Origin: Nematopogon swammerdamellus
Lineage: Eukaryota > Arthropoda > Insecta > Lepidoptera > Adelidae
Direction: 5' to 3'
Length of the DNA stretch: 64,000 nucleotides
NCBI GenBank assembly: GCA_946902875.1
Contig: OX336336.1
Location: 6,232,545-6,296,544 of the forward strand
A program made the position numbers and the translations under genes. Below the pieces are notes generated by a model that did not search any database, was not told the DNA's origin, and saw nothing but the letters and a program-made list of their open reading frames with translations. The stretch's first letter is position 1. Each line of letters opens with the position of its first letter. This document shows positions 31,561 to 61,860 of this stretch, piece after piece.

Positions 31561-32096
31561 TGCGCCCCCAGTATAGCACCAGTTACCGGAGCGATAACTC
31601 TAATGTACTACAACAGCCCATGTCGTCATCAATTATTTTCACTGCTAAGCGAAATATAAGTTCGCCGGTTGCCGGTCCGCTAGCACAACACAACTCGCTC
31701 GGAACAAAAACCTGGTAAAAAATAAAATAGGAGTTTGTTTAGCTTAGCTGACAAATATTGATGGCGGATATTGTACTGTCGTCCTCCCTCAGTCAGCCCA
31801 AAGAGTAGAGAGTCTGTCAACGCGGTGAGCCACATGAAAGAGCTACTGGCTCCTACTACGGATCCAGTTTAGCTCCTTTCGGCAAACTTCGGCTCGAAGG
31901 AGGAATGTGTGGGTTGGATGGAGTGATGTTGTATGGTATGTATTAGTGATGTTTTTGGTGGTTTATAAAAAAAATAACCAGGGTTAATGTTGAGGCGGCG
32001 CATGTCGTTTTTGTTAAGTTTGTATTTCCGAAAATAAAGCTTTCTTAGGTGGTTATAAAAAAAATAACCATAACCTAATTTTAACTTAAAAATTGC
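31561..32096. other. Porcupine upstream region
   Basis: Likely 5' UTR and promoter near 31561-31720, followed by two related words 'ggttataaaaaaaataacca' at about 31961-31981 and 32052-32071. No coding sequence seen. Confidence 0.4.
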
Positions 32097-32155
32097 TTGT
32101 CTGTAAAGTCGGTTTACGGACGATAGTTTTACGTGATGACGTCATAAATATCTGT
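32097..32155 (+). repeat. dispersed module U2, copy 1
   Basis: TGTCTGTAAAGTCGGTTTAC followed by GGACGATAGTTTTACGTGAT and GACGTCATAA. Repeated at 34485-34537 and 35579-35632. Confidence 0.7.
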
Positions 32156-32732
32156 GTCAATAATATTGTGTAAATAATTTTATCTAATAAAAGTGCTAAA
32201 ATAGAGTGTTTCATACAAAAAATCTTACTTTACTCTAATTATTTTTAATCACTGTAAAGTGTCAAATGTATAGATGCGAACACGGTTATTTTCGTTATCA
32301 ACCGATCGGTTAATAACGAAAATAACGGTTAATAACGGGTTAAAATGGTTATTAACCTCTTTTTTTGGGTTATTACGGTTAATATCGTGTTTTTTTTAAC
32401 GAATCAGTATTATACCTCATGCAATTGTTAGGTAATAAATAGACCTACTTTGTTTTATTGAATGCCTTTTTTAACCCTATGAAAATTTTTTTTAGACGTA
32501 ATTTAGTTAATGTTGTAATGTAATGTAGTTTAATGACAGTTTTTATTGTTCATGGTAACATCGTGATCAGCCTCTATCGATCCACTTAACATTTTCACAT
32601 ATATTTCGATAAAATTGTCGTCGTCGAGAGCGGGGAACTGCACCGAACTATTGACACTACTGCGTGTTAAAATGTGCCATAAAAGCGAGGAGGTAGAGTT
32701 TTAATCCGTTCGAGGAGCGGCAGGTCTAGTAC

Positions 32733-32854
32733 GGTGCGCGCCGCCTTTGACTTTGCCGCGCCGCCTTTGACGATTCCGCGCCGCGGCTTAGATGTTGCCG
32801 CGCCGCGTCGTCATTGATGTTCGTAGCCGCGTCGCCTTTGAGACCGCCGCTTAG
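32733..32854 (+). repeat. degenerate GCCGCGCCG...TTGA tandem block
   Basis: Five or so imperfect units with GCCGCGCCG(C)..TTGA spacing, in a region that is otherwise AT-rich. Confidence 0.6.
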
Positions 32855-33082
32855 CAGTGGCGGCTTTGATTGACCAATGAATTTTAGTGAGGCACCTACG
32901 TGGATTACCTACATAATAGCATTTTATTAATGTTGTATTGCAGTTTTCATTTCGAGGACAGGACATGCCCAAAGTCTAGCAATAAATAAACATCCATGTT
33001 GATTTTTTTTCTTTACCTTCAAGAGGTGCAAGTGAGGCGGCGCCTCACTTGCTTCACCTGGGGAACCGCCACTGCCGCTTAG
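32847..33082 (+). mobile_element. 220-bp hAT MITE nested in the larger hAT element
   Basis: The element is 32855-33074, ends CAGTGGCGG and CCGCCACTG, target duplication CCGCTTAG at 32847-32854 and 33075-33082. It contains a short palindrome GTGAGGCGGCGCCTCAC near 33031-33047. Confidence 0.85.
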
Positions 33083-33432
33083 TTAAATTTAAGTTAGAGA
33101 TGAACTAGGGATGTAATGAAATGATACATAGATTTGCCGATACGATACCGATACGGATATTGATGGCTTAGTAGATAATAAATCAAATAATGAAATAAAT
33201 AATTAAGTATGTGCCTCGGGCGTTTGTATGTCTTTATTATGCATAATACTTACCTATATTTAACAGAGACTCAACCTTGGGATGGAAGGTGTAAAAAATA
33301 AAGTAAATAAAAATGTCAATCAAAATTTTAAAGAAAATATTTATTATTATGAATGAATTATTATCAAGCAATCAAAGTGATAATTAAGAAAGTAATTAAG
33401 TATCATTACACAAAGTAATATTCAAAGTTATT

Positions 33433-33780
33433 TTTCTTCGGAACTACCGACTTTAATGAAAACCGTGCAAGGATAAAAGTGTCTTATGATTTTGCTAGAA
33501 ATACGATTGCGGCAGAAAAACATCAACATTTCAGAAATAAAAAAAAATTTTTTTTTTCTCCGGAAATATAAACTTTAGTGAAAAACTTGTAAGAATAAAA
33601 GTGTCTTATATTTTGGCTAGAAATAAGATTGCGGCAGAAAAACATCAACATTTCAGAAATAAAAAAAAAATAAAAAAATTTTCTCCGGAACTTTAGTGAA
33701 AAACTTGTAAGAATAAAAGTGTCTTATATTTTGTCTAGAAATAAGATTACGACAAAAAAAAACATCAATATCCGAAAAAA
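33433..33780 (+). repeat. three tandem copies of a repeat of about 120 bases
   Basis: Units start near 33433, 33556 and 33681. Each has (T)CTCCGGAA, AAGTGTCTTAT and CATCAA(C/T)AT words. Units 2 and 3 are closest to each other. Confidence 0.8.
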
Positions 33781-34354
33781 AACTTCAATAACATAACCAC
33801 CTGCTTGACCACGTGGTCGGTTAATAACCGGTTAATAACGGTTACTTATAGGTTAATAACCGCGAATTTGGTTAAAATCCGGTAGTTTACCGTTACTTTA
33901 CAACTATAGTCAAATGTGTTATAATTATAATATCTTTCTTACTTTCTAATTATGAAAAATTTCTTTGAACGAAGTTAATAATCTTCGCAAGGGAATTTGA
34001 TTTGCTTATTATAATAATTAATTAAAGTTCTCTCTATTAATTATATTAATAAACAACATAATTTTCCTACTATATTTTATTTTTTGCTGTCAAGAAATAA
34101 ATATAGATAGTTTATGTATTTTTAATCTGATCAATACGAATTACATACTTTATGTAATATATTGTTCATCTATCTTATCATGTAAATGCCATGATTGGAA
34201 TAATCGTAGTACATAGAGCAAAGATCAGTAATTCTATTTCCATTAGAAAGAATAATCATCTTGTGACTGGCCATCAATAAACTTCTGTTGTCTGATCTTG
34301 ACAGTTTTACTTTTTAAGACGTTTCCATGGTAACTTTGACTATACCGATTGTGC

Positions 34355-34475
34355 CTCTCTATCGCTTGTTACGCGCTCTCGCTTGCACACACAGGCTCAG
34401 ATGAAACGTGAAACTTTTTCATGTGTGCAGCTGGTGTTCATCAATTTATAAGACGTGACGTCATCACGTCAAAAA
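34355..34475 (+). repeat. dispersed module U1, copy 1
   Basis: GCCTCTCTATCGCTTGTTAC, CTCGCTTGCACACACAGG, TTCATCAATTTATAAGACGT and an end in GACGTCATCACGTCAAAA. Other copies at 34930-35058 and 37700-37853. Confidence 0.7.
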
Positions 34476-34484
34476 AAAATTGGT

Positions 34485-34537
34485 TGTCTGTAAAGTGGTT
34501 TACGGACGATAGTTTTACGTGATGACGTCATAAAGTA
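34485..34537 (+). repeat. dispersed module U2, copy 2
   Basis: Directly follows U1 copy 1. The two facing segments ACGTCATCACGTCAAAA and TTTTACGTGATGACGT are complementary, so U1-U2 junctions form a loose palindrome. Confidence 0.7.
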
Positions 34538-34929
34538 TATAAAGTGCGAAGTCATATACAAAATCAGTTTATAATACTTTATCGTGCGTGCTTAGAAGTT
34601 TAATTCTTAAATCGCAAATGAGTATTTTAATGAGTACTACTGAGTACTTTAAAACTAATAATATTAATTATCAATATAAACTTTTAATTTACGCCATCTA
34701 CATATTAAAGCGCATACTACAACGTTACCTACAAGTAAACTACCGCTGAAGTATTTCATTTACTATATTGACGCTAGATGTCGCTCCAAAAGACTCAACG
34801 CCATGAAATATTCACCTACTGGTGACCGAATTCGCTTCGTTAGTACAGGCCGATTTAGACGTCTGGTCGGTCACACAAAATTGGTGGCAGGGAAGACGGA
34901 CAAATATATTTTGTATTTCCTACTCTCCT

Positions 34930-35058
34930 TATATGCCTCTCTATCGCTTGTTACGCGCTCTCGCTTGCACACACAGGTTCAGATGGAACGTGACACTTTT
35001 TCGTGTGTGCAGCCGGTGTTCATCAATTTATAAGACGTGACGTCATCACGTCAAAAAA
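34930..35058 (+). repeat. dispersed module U1, copy 2
   Basis: Same words as 34355-34475. The upstream 'ggtggcaggga' and 'aaatatattttgtattt' words (about 34883-34920) are shared with the third copy and extend the family leftwards. Confidence 0.7.
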
Positions 35059-35085
35059 AAACAAAACAAAACAAATTTTGACAAA

Positions 35086-35160
35086 AGGGACACGAAACCA
35101 TGGTCGAGATCGAAAAAATTCAAATCCTACACTCTTATACCACTGAGCCACCAAATTACA
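35086..35160 (-). repeat. tRNA-like fragment (possible SINE head)
   Basis: On the - strand TGGTGGCTCAGTGGTATAAG looks like a tRNA 5' half with an A box, and GGTTTCGTGTCC some 40 bases on is a poor B box. There is no consistent cloverleaf. It is a relic at best. Confidence 0.3.
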
Positions 35161-35316
35161 TAAACGACCAAACGAACATCGGATTCAGTTGGTTCGCTTT
35201 CGAGCCGAGTCAACCCGAGCCGTGTTTCCGAAAGGAACGTAGGAGGCGCAGGAGCCACTAGATGCGGCTCCTTTCGTGAACACGCACCGCTCGAAGGAAA
35301 GTGGTATGGGAAGTGT

Positions 35317-35404
35317 CTATTCGTAAGTATACCTGCATGCATGTATATCTACGAATAGCCCTGTCCGATCGGGAATGTCTATTCGTAGGTATACCTACGA
35401 ATAG
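35317..35404. repeat. two neighbouring palindromes of one sequence
   Basis: 35379-35404 is a perfect 26-base palindrome starting CTATTCGTAGGTA. 35317-35358 is an expanded 42-base imperfect version with the same arms and a TGCATGCA centre. GCCCTGTCC follows both. Confidence 0.75.
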
Positions 35405-35578
35405 CCCTGTCCCACGCCTTGCGCCGCCTCTGATTCTTTCATATAAACCAAATTCTAAACTGGCGCCTGACACTAAAAACTGATGTCAGCAATGACGTAT
35501 AATGTATAAAATCTCTTTGGATGTCAGCGAGAAATTTGAGTCCGTGAACGAAATGTCAATAATCAATGACAAAAAAAT

Positions 35579-35632
35579 TTTTTGTCTGTAAAGTCGGTTT
35601 ACGGACGATAGTTTTACGTGATAACGTCATAA
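35579..35632 (+). repeat. dispersed module U2, copy 3
   Basis: TGTCTGTAAAGTCGGTTTAC to GATAACGTCATAA. Confidence 0.7.
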
Positions 35633-36413
35633 AGAAACACAGCTATAAGAATTACCGTATTTTTTCCTACGGCACCCCTATCGCTGCCATACGCCGTACA
35701 TTTGTCGATTTCTAGCCTCGATTACCATTGACAATGGGGAGGAAATGCGCGGATTGCTCCCGCTAGGTGGCGCATCGTATTTGGTACTCAGCCATATAAT
35801 ATCACAGACAACAGAATAATAATGTTGTCTGTTGCTCAGTTCAGTTCAATTAGAAGTTGTTATCTGTGCAAACGAAAAGGGTACCAACTACTGTGGCGCC
35901 ATCTGCGATTAGCTTTGCCTACGCCTTCCCATTGACCACCTATACATATTGTACATATTGTATAAGTCAATCTATATATATATTGTGCAACGCCTATAGC
36001 GGCAAACTTTTTAATCGGTCGCCGACTTTTAATCAACCGTCAACCTACGCTGCATTATGCAGAGCGAATGACTGAACAATCGTTCGTGTGTGCACCTCAA
36101 AGAGATTAAAAAACCAGCTTATAGAGAGGACAATGGGAACATTTTCATATAAACTTTTTGAGCTCAAGATTATAATACGCCATCTAGCTTTGAATAGCAA
36201 AAACATGATGTAATACAGAACACATAATTAGAACACATTTCATCTATCGGTCGATGGATGAAGCCAATAGTCTAATAGGACGAGAGCCAACGACCAAAAT
36301 GATAGTTGATTTTATATGAGCGATAAAATCGTTAAATTTAATTTACTATTCCGTTTTGATCAATTGACCCAAATTCACTTGTAAAAATGATTTTGAGACT
36401 GTTTGAGCTATAA
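35633..36413. other. unannotated spacer
   Basis: No supported gene. A short frame at 35857-36075 has no recognisable similarity. Confidence 0.4.
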
Positions 36414-36470
36414 TATTAGGTGCTGAAATTGAAAATGAAATTGCCGTTTCTACAAACTGACCACTTGTAT

Positions 36471-36872
36471 GTCAGCCTCGATAGCTCAGTGGTGCAGACA
36501 GTCAACTGTCGCTATTGAATGTTAAGCAACGCTGGGTGCGGTCAGTACTTGGATGGGTGACCGCTGACCGTTGGAGGCTGACCGAGGTTCGGATTCCTCG
36601 TAAAACTGTAGGTCCCTTCCCTCCTAATCTTACTTGGTGGTAGGGTTTAACCCGCGCGGGTTGGTACCACCGCACTGAATGAAACTTCGGTCGAAACGGC
36701 TATGTAAATAGTTTGTGTTCTCCGACCAGTTCAGTGTAGCCGGCACTATCAAAGGGGGAAGCACTGACATGGCACCTAGTTCACCCGGTGCTATGGGCTG
36801 ACATCACGGACGTTGTAGGTGATGTAGCCAACCGTGTCAGTTTCCATAAAAAAAATAAAAATAAAAAAAAAA
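36471..36872 (+). mobile_element. SINE family A, full-length copy with 5S-rRNA-like head
   Basis: The most complete copy. The first 112 bases (36471-36582) begin GTCAGCCT and end in its complement AGGCTGAC, which matches the terminal helix and the length of 5S rRNA (about 120). Between them lie GTTAAGCAACGCTGGGTGCG and GTCAGTACTTGGATGGGTGA, the 5S internal promoter elements. A tRNA A-box-like TAGCTCAGTGGT is near the start. Then follow GAGGTTCGGATTCCTCG, the core (GGTTGGTACCACCGCACTGA), the 3' block and an A-rich tail. This places the family among 5S-derived SINEs. Confidence 0.85.
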
Positions 36873-37017
36873 CTTTGAAAGTGGCTACCTTTTTTTTGCG
36901 TAGGAATTCCAATTTCAAATATTTTCTGTTATAAAGGCAAATTATTCTTTTTTCAAAATCAGTTGTTCATTTGTTTTCCCACCGTTCGGTTTTTTTTACA
37001 TCGCTGGTTCTGTGACC

Positions 37018-37993
37018 ATGGAAAAATCTAAATTGCGCGTTATTTTCGAATATGAATCCCGTCGCAGCACCAACGCAGCACAGACGGCATGCAATATCAT
37101 CGACGTGTATGGACCAGGCAAGTGAACGCACTGTGCGTTTTTGGTTTGATCGCTTCCGTTCTGGAAATTTTCATCTCAATGATGAGCCCCGTGGCCGACC
37201 GGAGACGAGAGTCGATAACAATGAATTTAAAGCCATAGTTGAAGCAGATTAATCACAAACTACGTCGGAATTAGCAGCAGCCTTCAGTGTAAGTGATAAA
37301 ACGATACTGATTCATTTACGTCAAATTGGAAAGATAAAAAGCTCGGAAATTGGTTACTGTATGAACTCACTGAAAAACAACAACAAAATCGCGTCGAAGC
37401 TTGTCTTAACTTTTTGAATAAGCACAGAAATGGGGGGATTCTGAATCGGATTGTCACTTGTGATAAAAAGTGGATCCTGTATGACAATCGAAAACGTCCG
37501 TCACACTGGTTGGACACAGGGGAAGCAGCCAAACCATGTCCCAAACGCAAATTGAGTCAAAAGAAGTTGCTTGTCAGTGTATGGTGGACCTGTGCCGGGA
37601 TTATTCATTACAGCTTCTTGCACGTCTGGTCAGTGATGGTGGCAGGGACCGCGGGTTCGAGGCTCGCAAAAGACGGAGAAATATATTTTGTATTTTCAAC
37701 TATTGTATATGCCTCTCTATCGCGTTCTCGCTTGCACACACAGGTCTCTATCGCGCTCTCGCTTGCACACACAGGTTTAGATGGAACGTTACACTTCTTC
37801 GTGCGTGCAGCCGGTGTTCATCAATTTATAAGACGTGACATCATCACGTCAAAACAAATCCGACGAGGCAGTGAAAAACGCGTTTAAAGAGTTCATCGAT
37901 TCCCATCCCCAGGATTTCTATAGTAGATGCATCAATGAACTTCCAGTAAAATGGCAAAAGTGCATTGATATTAATGGCCAATACTTCGATTAA
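37018..37993 (+). pseudogene. mariner transposase, broken
   Basis: ATG at 37018 opens MEKSKLRVIFEYESRRSTNA and reaches a stop after about 35 codons through a frameshift. Homology continues in other frames (ERTVRFWFDRFRSGNF, RIVTCDKKWILYDN, KLLVSVWWTCAGIIHYSF). The first catalytic Asp of the DD34D triad is visible in TCDKKW. The segment with the second and third Asp is gone, replaced by repeat sequence at about 37632-37853. The C-terminal part resumes at SDEAVKNAFKEF (with a K/N difference) and ends YFD and TAA at 37991-37993. It cannot encode an active enzyme. Confidence 0.85.
37632..37853 (+). mobile_element. U1-family fragment inserted in mariner
   Basis: Begins near GATGGTGGCAGGGACCGCGG and ends ACATCATCACGTC. 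It contains a duplicated 'tctatcgcg(t/c)tctcgcttgcacacacagg' unit. It replaces about 130 codons of the transposase. Confidence 0.65.
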
Positions 37994-38076
37994 ACAAATA
38001 TATATTTTTCATAAAAAATTTTTTTTGATTTTTTCTATATAGGTAAAACGGCAATTTCATAGGCAAGGACCTAATA

Positions 38077-38865
38077 TTTGTTTTGCCTCATTTGGCATTT
38101 TTGTAAAGGTTGGTACGCGCACCGCTACTGACGTCTGAAAAACATGTTCTGGTTATCTTAGATCGGTAATTCAACAACATTCCGAAAATCAAACGGAATA
38201 CCATGACTGGGTTCGGTCAAATTGGTTGCCATTTTTAAAAAATACTGTCAGGAGACGCTACACGAAAAACATTTAGTATCGGGTTGAGGACAATTGAACG
38301 AAATACTATGAGACAAAAATATTGGTTGTGGGATCTCGTACTATAATAGTAGTAAAGCTACTGTATAACAGAGGGCGCTTTTTATTTTTTCAATATGGCC
38401 TAGTTGATCGTTGTTCTAGAATCATCTATGAAAATTATGTATTATATTCAAATATTGAATAAATATACACAATACCTATGAAAATAAACTGATTACATGT
38501 TCAGTCGTATTTTTATATCGAGATTTGCAATACCGCAATGCGCAACTCGGCATATTTTCTTAGATTTTCTTCTTTCTCTAGCACACGAATACGACCTCAC
38601 ATGCGGACTGGTGGCGCTAGACTGAACGACTTTGTACCACTAGGATCTAAGTAGTAGATTACGATTTTGTTCTTGTTGTCCGGTCTATATGGAAGAGGGT
38701 GGGTTTAATGTCTTTGGTGCACCTCAACAGTTGGGTTCGAGTTCGAGAGAAATCGGTCGTCATGCATGCCCAATGGTGATACAATCTGTCGTGTAGCCGT
38801 GCCCCAACTTTTGCTAACTTGTCACTTTTGCACTAGAGCACGCACGATGTAGACTAGAGACCTAG
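38077..38865. other. unannotated spacer
   Basis: Apart from a GGGTGGGTTTAATGTCTTTG block at 38698-38717 nothing is recognised. Confidence 0.4.
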
Positions 38866-39020
38866 TACGCCCTAGTAGTATTATATTCTTTGCTAGAGAC
38901 AGATTTTTTTTTTTCAATGCTGAATGGCTGACAATACAAAATGACAGACAGCTGCTGGGGCTGACAGATAGGCTGTGACAGTTCGGCTGTAAACAAAGAA
39001 TATAATACTACTAGGGCGTA
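38866..39020. mobile_element. 155-bp MITE with about 28-base TIRs
   Basis: TACGCCCTAGTAGTATTATA and its exact complement at the other end, extending to ATTCTTTG. The outermost TA could be the target, as in Tc1/mariner-type MITEs. Confidence 0.75.
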
Positions 39021-39164
39021 GAAGAAGCACAAGCCCATACAAAATTTGTTTGCCTATGTTTTAACCTTGGTGGCGCCAAATGCGGCCACCGGCGTCCTTC
39101 AGAACTAGCACTTGGCGGGAATTGGCGGGAATTTCGAATTAAATTTATTTTTAGTAGGTACTGC

Positions 39165-39293
39165 ACATTTAGCCAAACTGTGACCATTTCACACTGATAT
39201 TTCTAAAATTGTCAGCCCACTCTGACTGAGCAGGCAGAACTGACAATTTTAGAACTATCAATGTGAGATGGTCACAGTTTAGCTAAATGTGCC
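39165..39293. repeat. near-palindromic 129-bp element
   Basis: Arms of about 60 bases: the left starts GCACATTTAGCCAAACTGTG and the right is the complement with a few mismatches; the centre is CAGCCCACTCTGACTGAGCA. A foldback MITE. Confidence 0.75.
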
Positions 39294-39618
39294 AAATAAA
39301 TAACATCATGAGTACACAGCAAATGCTCTTTTATTACGAAATGAAGTGTTTGTACAAGTAAACTATTACACAAGTAAATATTAAAGTAAATAAGCAATTT
39401 CATCCAAATAATTGGCACAAACCGTACAACATAGGAAACTGTACATAATAAGTTTGTTTTATGATCTTTTTTTGTTTGTTTTTCTCTTAACAATTTTTTA
39501 TATGGTGAAATTCGCCTACAACAACTTGGCTTATAACAAGTATGTACATAATAACTCATAAATCAATGCTTAAATATAATGAACATCCTCATATTACTAC
39601 ATACTTACAATATTACCG
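39294..39618. other. unannotated spacer
   Basis: AT-rich, no gene or repeat seen. Confidence 0.4.
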
Positions 39619-40122
39619 TTACATATAATTACAAATGCACGATTTCCTCGAACATTTCATAAAACAATTCGTCTTTATCTGTTTGAGCTGGGGCGCTTTA
39701 CAAATGAAGTTTTCTAAATTATTTATTAAATGTGACTGACCTTGTAAGATACATTTTGTACTACGACTGTGCGCCACTATGCCACTAATCGTCACAGTTT
39801 TTGGTTTTGGCACAGGCAATTCTTGCTGGACTGTGGGATTGTTGTTATTTCCACAGCTCGATCTTACGCCCCCAAACATGTTTTCTAAATTGTCTTGATT
39901 TAGACAGTTCATTGAGACTAAATAAAAGTCTAGACGTTGTAACATTTTAAACAAACGCTCAAGTGCTTCTATTGTAGCAATCCACTCATTTTGGGAAGGT
40001 GGAATGGCCCTCGCTCCTTACCACTTTCAATGTTTAATGGCTTGCTTGTGTTGTTGCCCAAAGAGCTGGTCCACATCTTCTACGATGTTCGCCGTTGTCA
40101 CTGCTTGCAGGGGCAGCTCACC
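39619..40122 (-). pseudogene. P-element/THAP9-type transposase C-terminal fragment
   Basis: The last part reads CLNQDNLENMFGGVRSSCGN followed by NNNPT. This (LNQDxLENxFGxxRxxxGxNxNPT) is the C-terminal signature of P-type transposases and of the domesticated THAP9 protein. Upstream, after an acceptor-like ttacag at about 40123, LPLQAVTTANIVEDVDQLF is the expected preceding block. The part between them changes frame and hits stops (near 39990-40060). The THAP domain and the catalytic segment are absent. A decayed P-type element is the best reading; a damaged THAP9-like gene cannot be excluded. Confidence 0.65.
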
Positions 40123-40262
40123 TGTAACATATTATGAGTAATGAGCATGTATGTATATAATACTAGCATTTACCCGTGACTGCGTGCGCATTTGTATTAA
40201 CTGTTCAGCCCGCTGGCTGACGGCATGCCGTGGCGTAGAAGCAAATTGATTGATTGGTTTCG

Positions 40263-40287
40263 GATTGATTGATTGATTGATTGATTT
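40263..40287 (+). repeat. (TTGA)n microsatellite
   Basis: About six units of GATT/TTGA. Confidence 0.8.
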
Positions 40288-40299
40288 TCAGTGGTAAGT

Positions 40300-40460
40300 G
40301 TTACCACCTTGTAAGGATGGAAAGGATTTCCTTGCAGTGTTTTCCTTCACTCGCCGGAGCGACGACGGGCAAATTGTAAAGACTTTTACAAGGACTGGGA
40401 TTCAAACCCACAACCTCGCACTTGAGAGGCCAGTAAAGCCCCAGAAACTGAGTGACTCAT
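40300..40460 (-). mobile_element. tRNA-related SINE fragment
   Basis: On the - strand it contains GGGTTTGAATCCC, a good B box, followed by GAGTGAAGGAAAACACTGCAAG, which is common behind tRNA heads in insect SINEs. The A box is weak. A TTGA microsatellite (40263-40287) lies at its 3' side. Confidence 0.45.
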
Positions 40461-41778
40461 AGCTTATGCTGTCAATTTCACTCACATATTTTCTTTACCG
40501 TTCGGATTGACTTCCATAAGTATTGTACATACCATTGGTCTTACCTTTCAAAATTGTTCAAGTTAGGTGAAGGAAATCTGTGATATGATCGTGCTGCTTC
40601 GACCGCGTGTTTTGCAGAAGACGCCCCACATTTTACGGACTTCCATGGTGTTATCTGGGAAACAACACACCAAGATTTTATTTATAAGATTATTAGTACC
40701 TACATACTTTGATCTGTGGTCGGCCGTTGTAGACAGTAACCTAAATTGGTTTGCTACTGCAGGAGTTGAATGAGGGGGTCATAAATATATTCTAAGGCTG
40801 CAGTACATTTATCGGATAGGACTGAGTCAATAAAAACCTTACCTAATTAACCAGCAGCATTGTTTTTTTTTCCATTGTGTTTCTCTCGTAATAGAGAACT
40901 AGAGGCGTATTTCAATTTCCTGTACACAAAGGCGTGCGGCAGACATAATTTAATGGATGATATGATACTACACATTTTCAGGTTATGTTTATTTTGACAA
41001 TTTTCACTACAACCCTACTTGGGTAATATAATAACTTACTCTGTACTACAGACAAAGGCAAGCATCCAATAAATAACATGCTCTAACATTATGTTATTTG
41101 GAAAATATAGGAGATATCGTGGAAAAATATGAAATATTGACAAGTATCAAAAGCACTTTTCTTACCTCCGTGAAGCTGTAGGTACACTGCACTTCACCCA
41201 AATACTTTTACTGTTTGCTGCAAGCTTGGTGCATTCGTTTTCGAACGAAAAATTATAGTAAAAGGCATAACTCGTGTTTTTACGTAGTTGATTCTTTTCT
41301 TTGGGTAAAATTTCCTAAATGCTGGAATCCATAATGTTACCAGGTAAAAAATGTAAAAATGCTTAATTCAATGTGAATTGAATAAAAAAACTTTCTTACC
41401 ACTGTCTGAAATTACTGATTAAGCAATTATGTGGAGAAAATATTATATTTTACTGTTCCGTATTTTTTTACAGATGTATAACTGTTAAAATCGTGCTAAC
41501 TTCGTGTAATTAGTTTGATAAATTTCCCCATAAAACCCTGGAACTGGCAATTCAGTAAAGGCGGGGAAGTGCAGTGTTGTCTCTTTCATTTTGCATGAAT
41601 TTTCTGTAGAACTGTTCCTCTCGAAATGTGGCCACTGACCTTCAAAACCAAAGAATATAATTCAAAACATAGGCCACGACAGCCGGACTGGACTTGGCTC
41701 CCCGTGGCTGTAAATAAAAAGTAAACGTAAATAAATAAAAGGGCTGTGTGTGAGTGGCGTGGCGAAAGAGGCGCTGGA
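40461..41778. other. ATG5 upstream region
   Basis: AT-rich; the promoter and 5' UTR of ATG5 must lie at its right end. No core promoter motif stands out and no repeat was recognised. Confidence 0.4.
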
Positions 41779-61495
<19,717 letters not shown>

Positions 61496-61605
61496 TCTAC
61501 AATGTTCCACATCATACTGTCGCTTCTCAAGTCTGTGAAACTTTATTGTAAGGTGTATATTATAATGAAACATGCTGTACATATTAAGCTTTATAATATT
61601 ATCTG

Positions 61606-61611
61606 AATAAA
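61606..61611 (+). promoter_or_regulatory. polyadenylation signal for ATG5
   Basis: AATAAA about 110 bases after the stop. Confidence 0.6.
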
Positions 61612-61754
61612 ACTTATAACACCCCTCCGTTTTTTTCGTCGGGGGTTAAAAATACGCATAAATGTAGGCAGTGACTAGGTACATTAACTTTTCAAGTATT
61701 TTCCAATTTTTCACATCACAAAAATTGATGATTTGTAAAATGTATTCATGTAAC

Positions 61755-61860
61755 GAAGTTGTTTTGTTAATATTTTTGGGTTCCGTAGTCAAATGGCAAA
61801 ATGGAACCCTTATAATTTCGACCTGTCTGTTCGTCCGTCTGTATTTCGCAGCCATTTTTC
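61755..61860 (-). repeat. dispersed LINE/SINE tail fragment
   Basis: Reverse form of the GACGGACGGACAGACAG and GGGTTCCGTA words of the module at 7038-7290. Confidence 0.5.

Larger units (their letters stand above)
32261..33916 (+). mobile_element. 1.6 kb hAT-type element with TIRs and 8-bp target duplication
   Basis: The element proper is 32269-33908, from TATAGATGCGAACACGGTTA to the imperfect inverted end CCGTTACTTTACAACTATA. It is flanked by GTCAAATG at 32261-32268 and 33909-33916. Subterminal regions are full of GGTTAATAACGG words in both orientations. Inside are a GC-rich degenerate repeat (32733-32854), a nested 220-bp hAT MITE (32855-33074) and three tandem copies of a repeat of about 120 bases (33433-33780). 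No transposase frame. Confidence 0.8.
36416..38074 (+). mobile_element. mariner element, inactivated
   Basis: The left TIR starts TTAGGTGCTGAAATTGAAAA and includes GAAATTGCCGTTT. The right TIR (complement TTAGGTCCTTGCCTATGAAA) ends at 38074. TA duplications lie at 36414-36415 and 38075-38076. A SINE (36471-36872) sits in the 5' UTR and a U1-family fragment (about 37632-37853) replaces the middle of the transposase. Confidence 0.85.

Noticed and set aside
33433..33780. A CRISPR-like array
   Set aside because: Three long tandem units without unique spacers in an insect transposon.
36471..36582. A genuine 5S rRNA gene
   Set aside because: The head is fused to a SINE body with an A tail, is inserted in a mariner, and differs from 5S at many positions.
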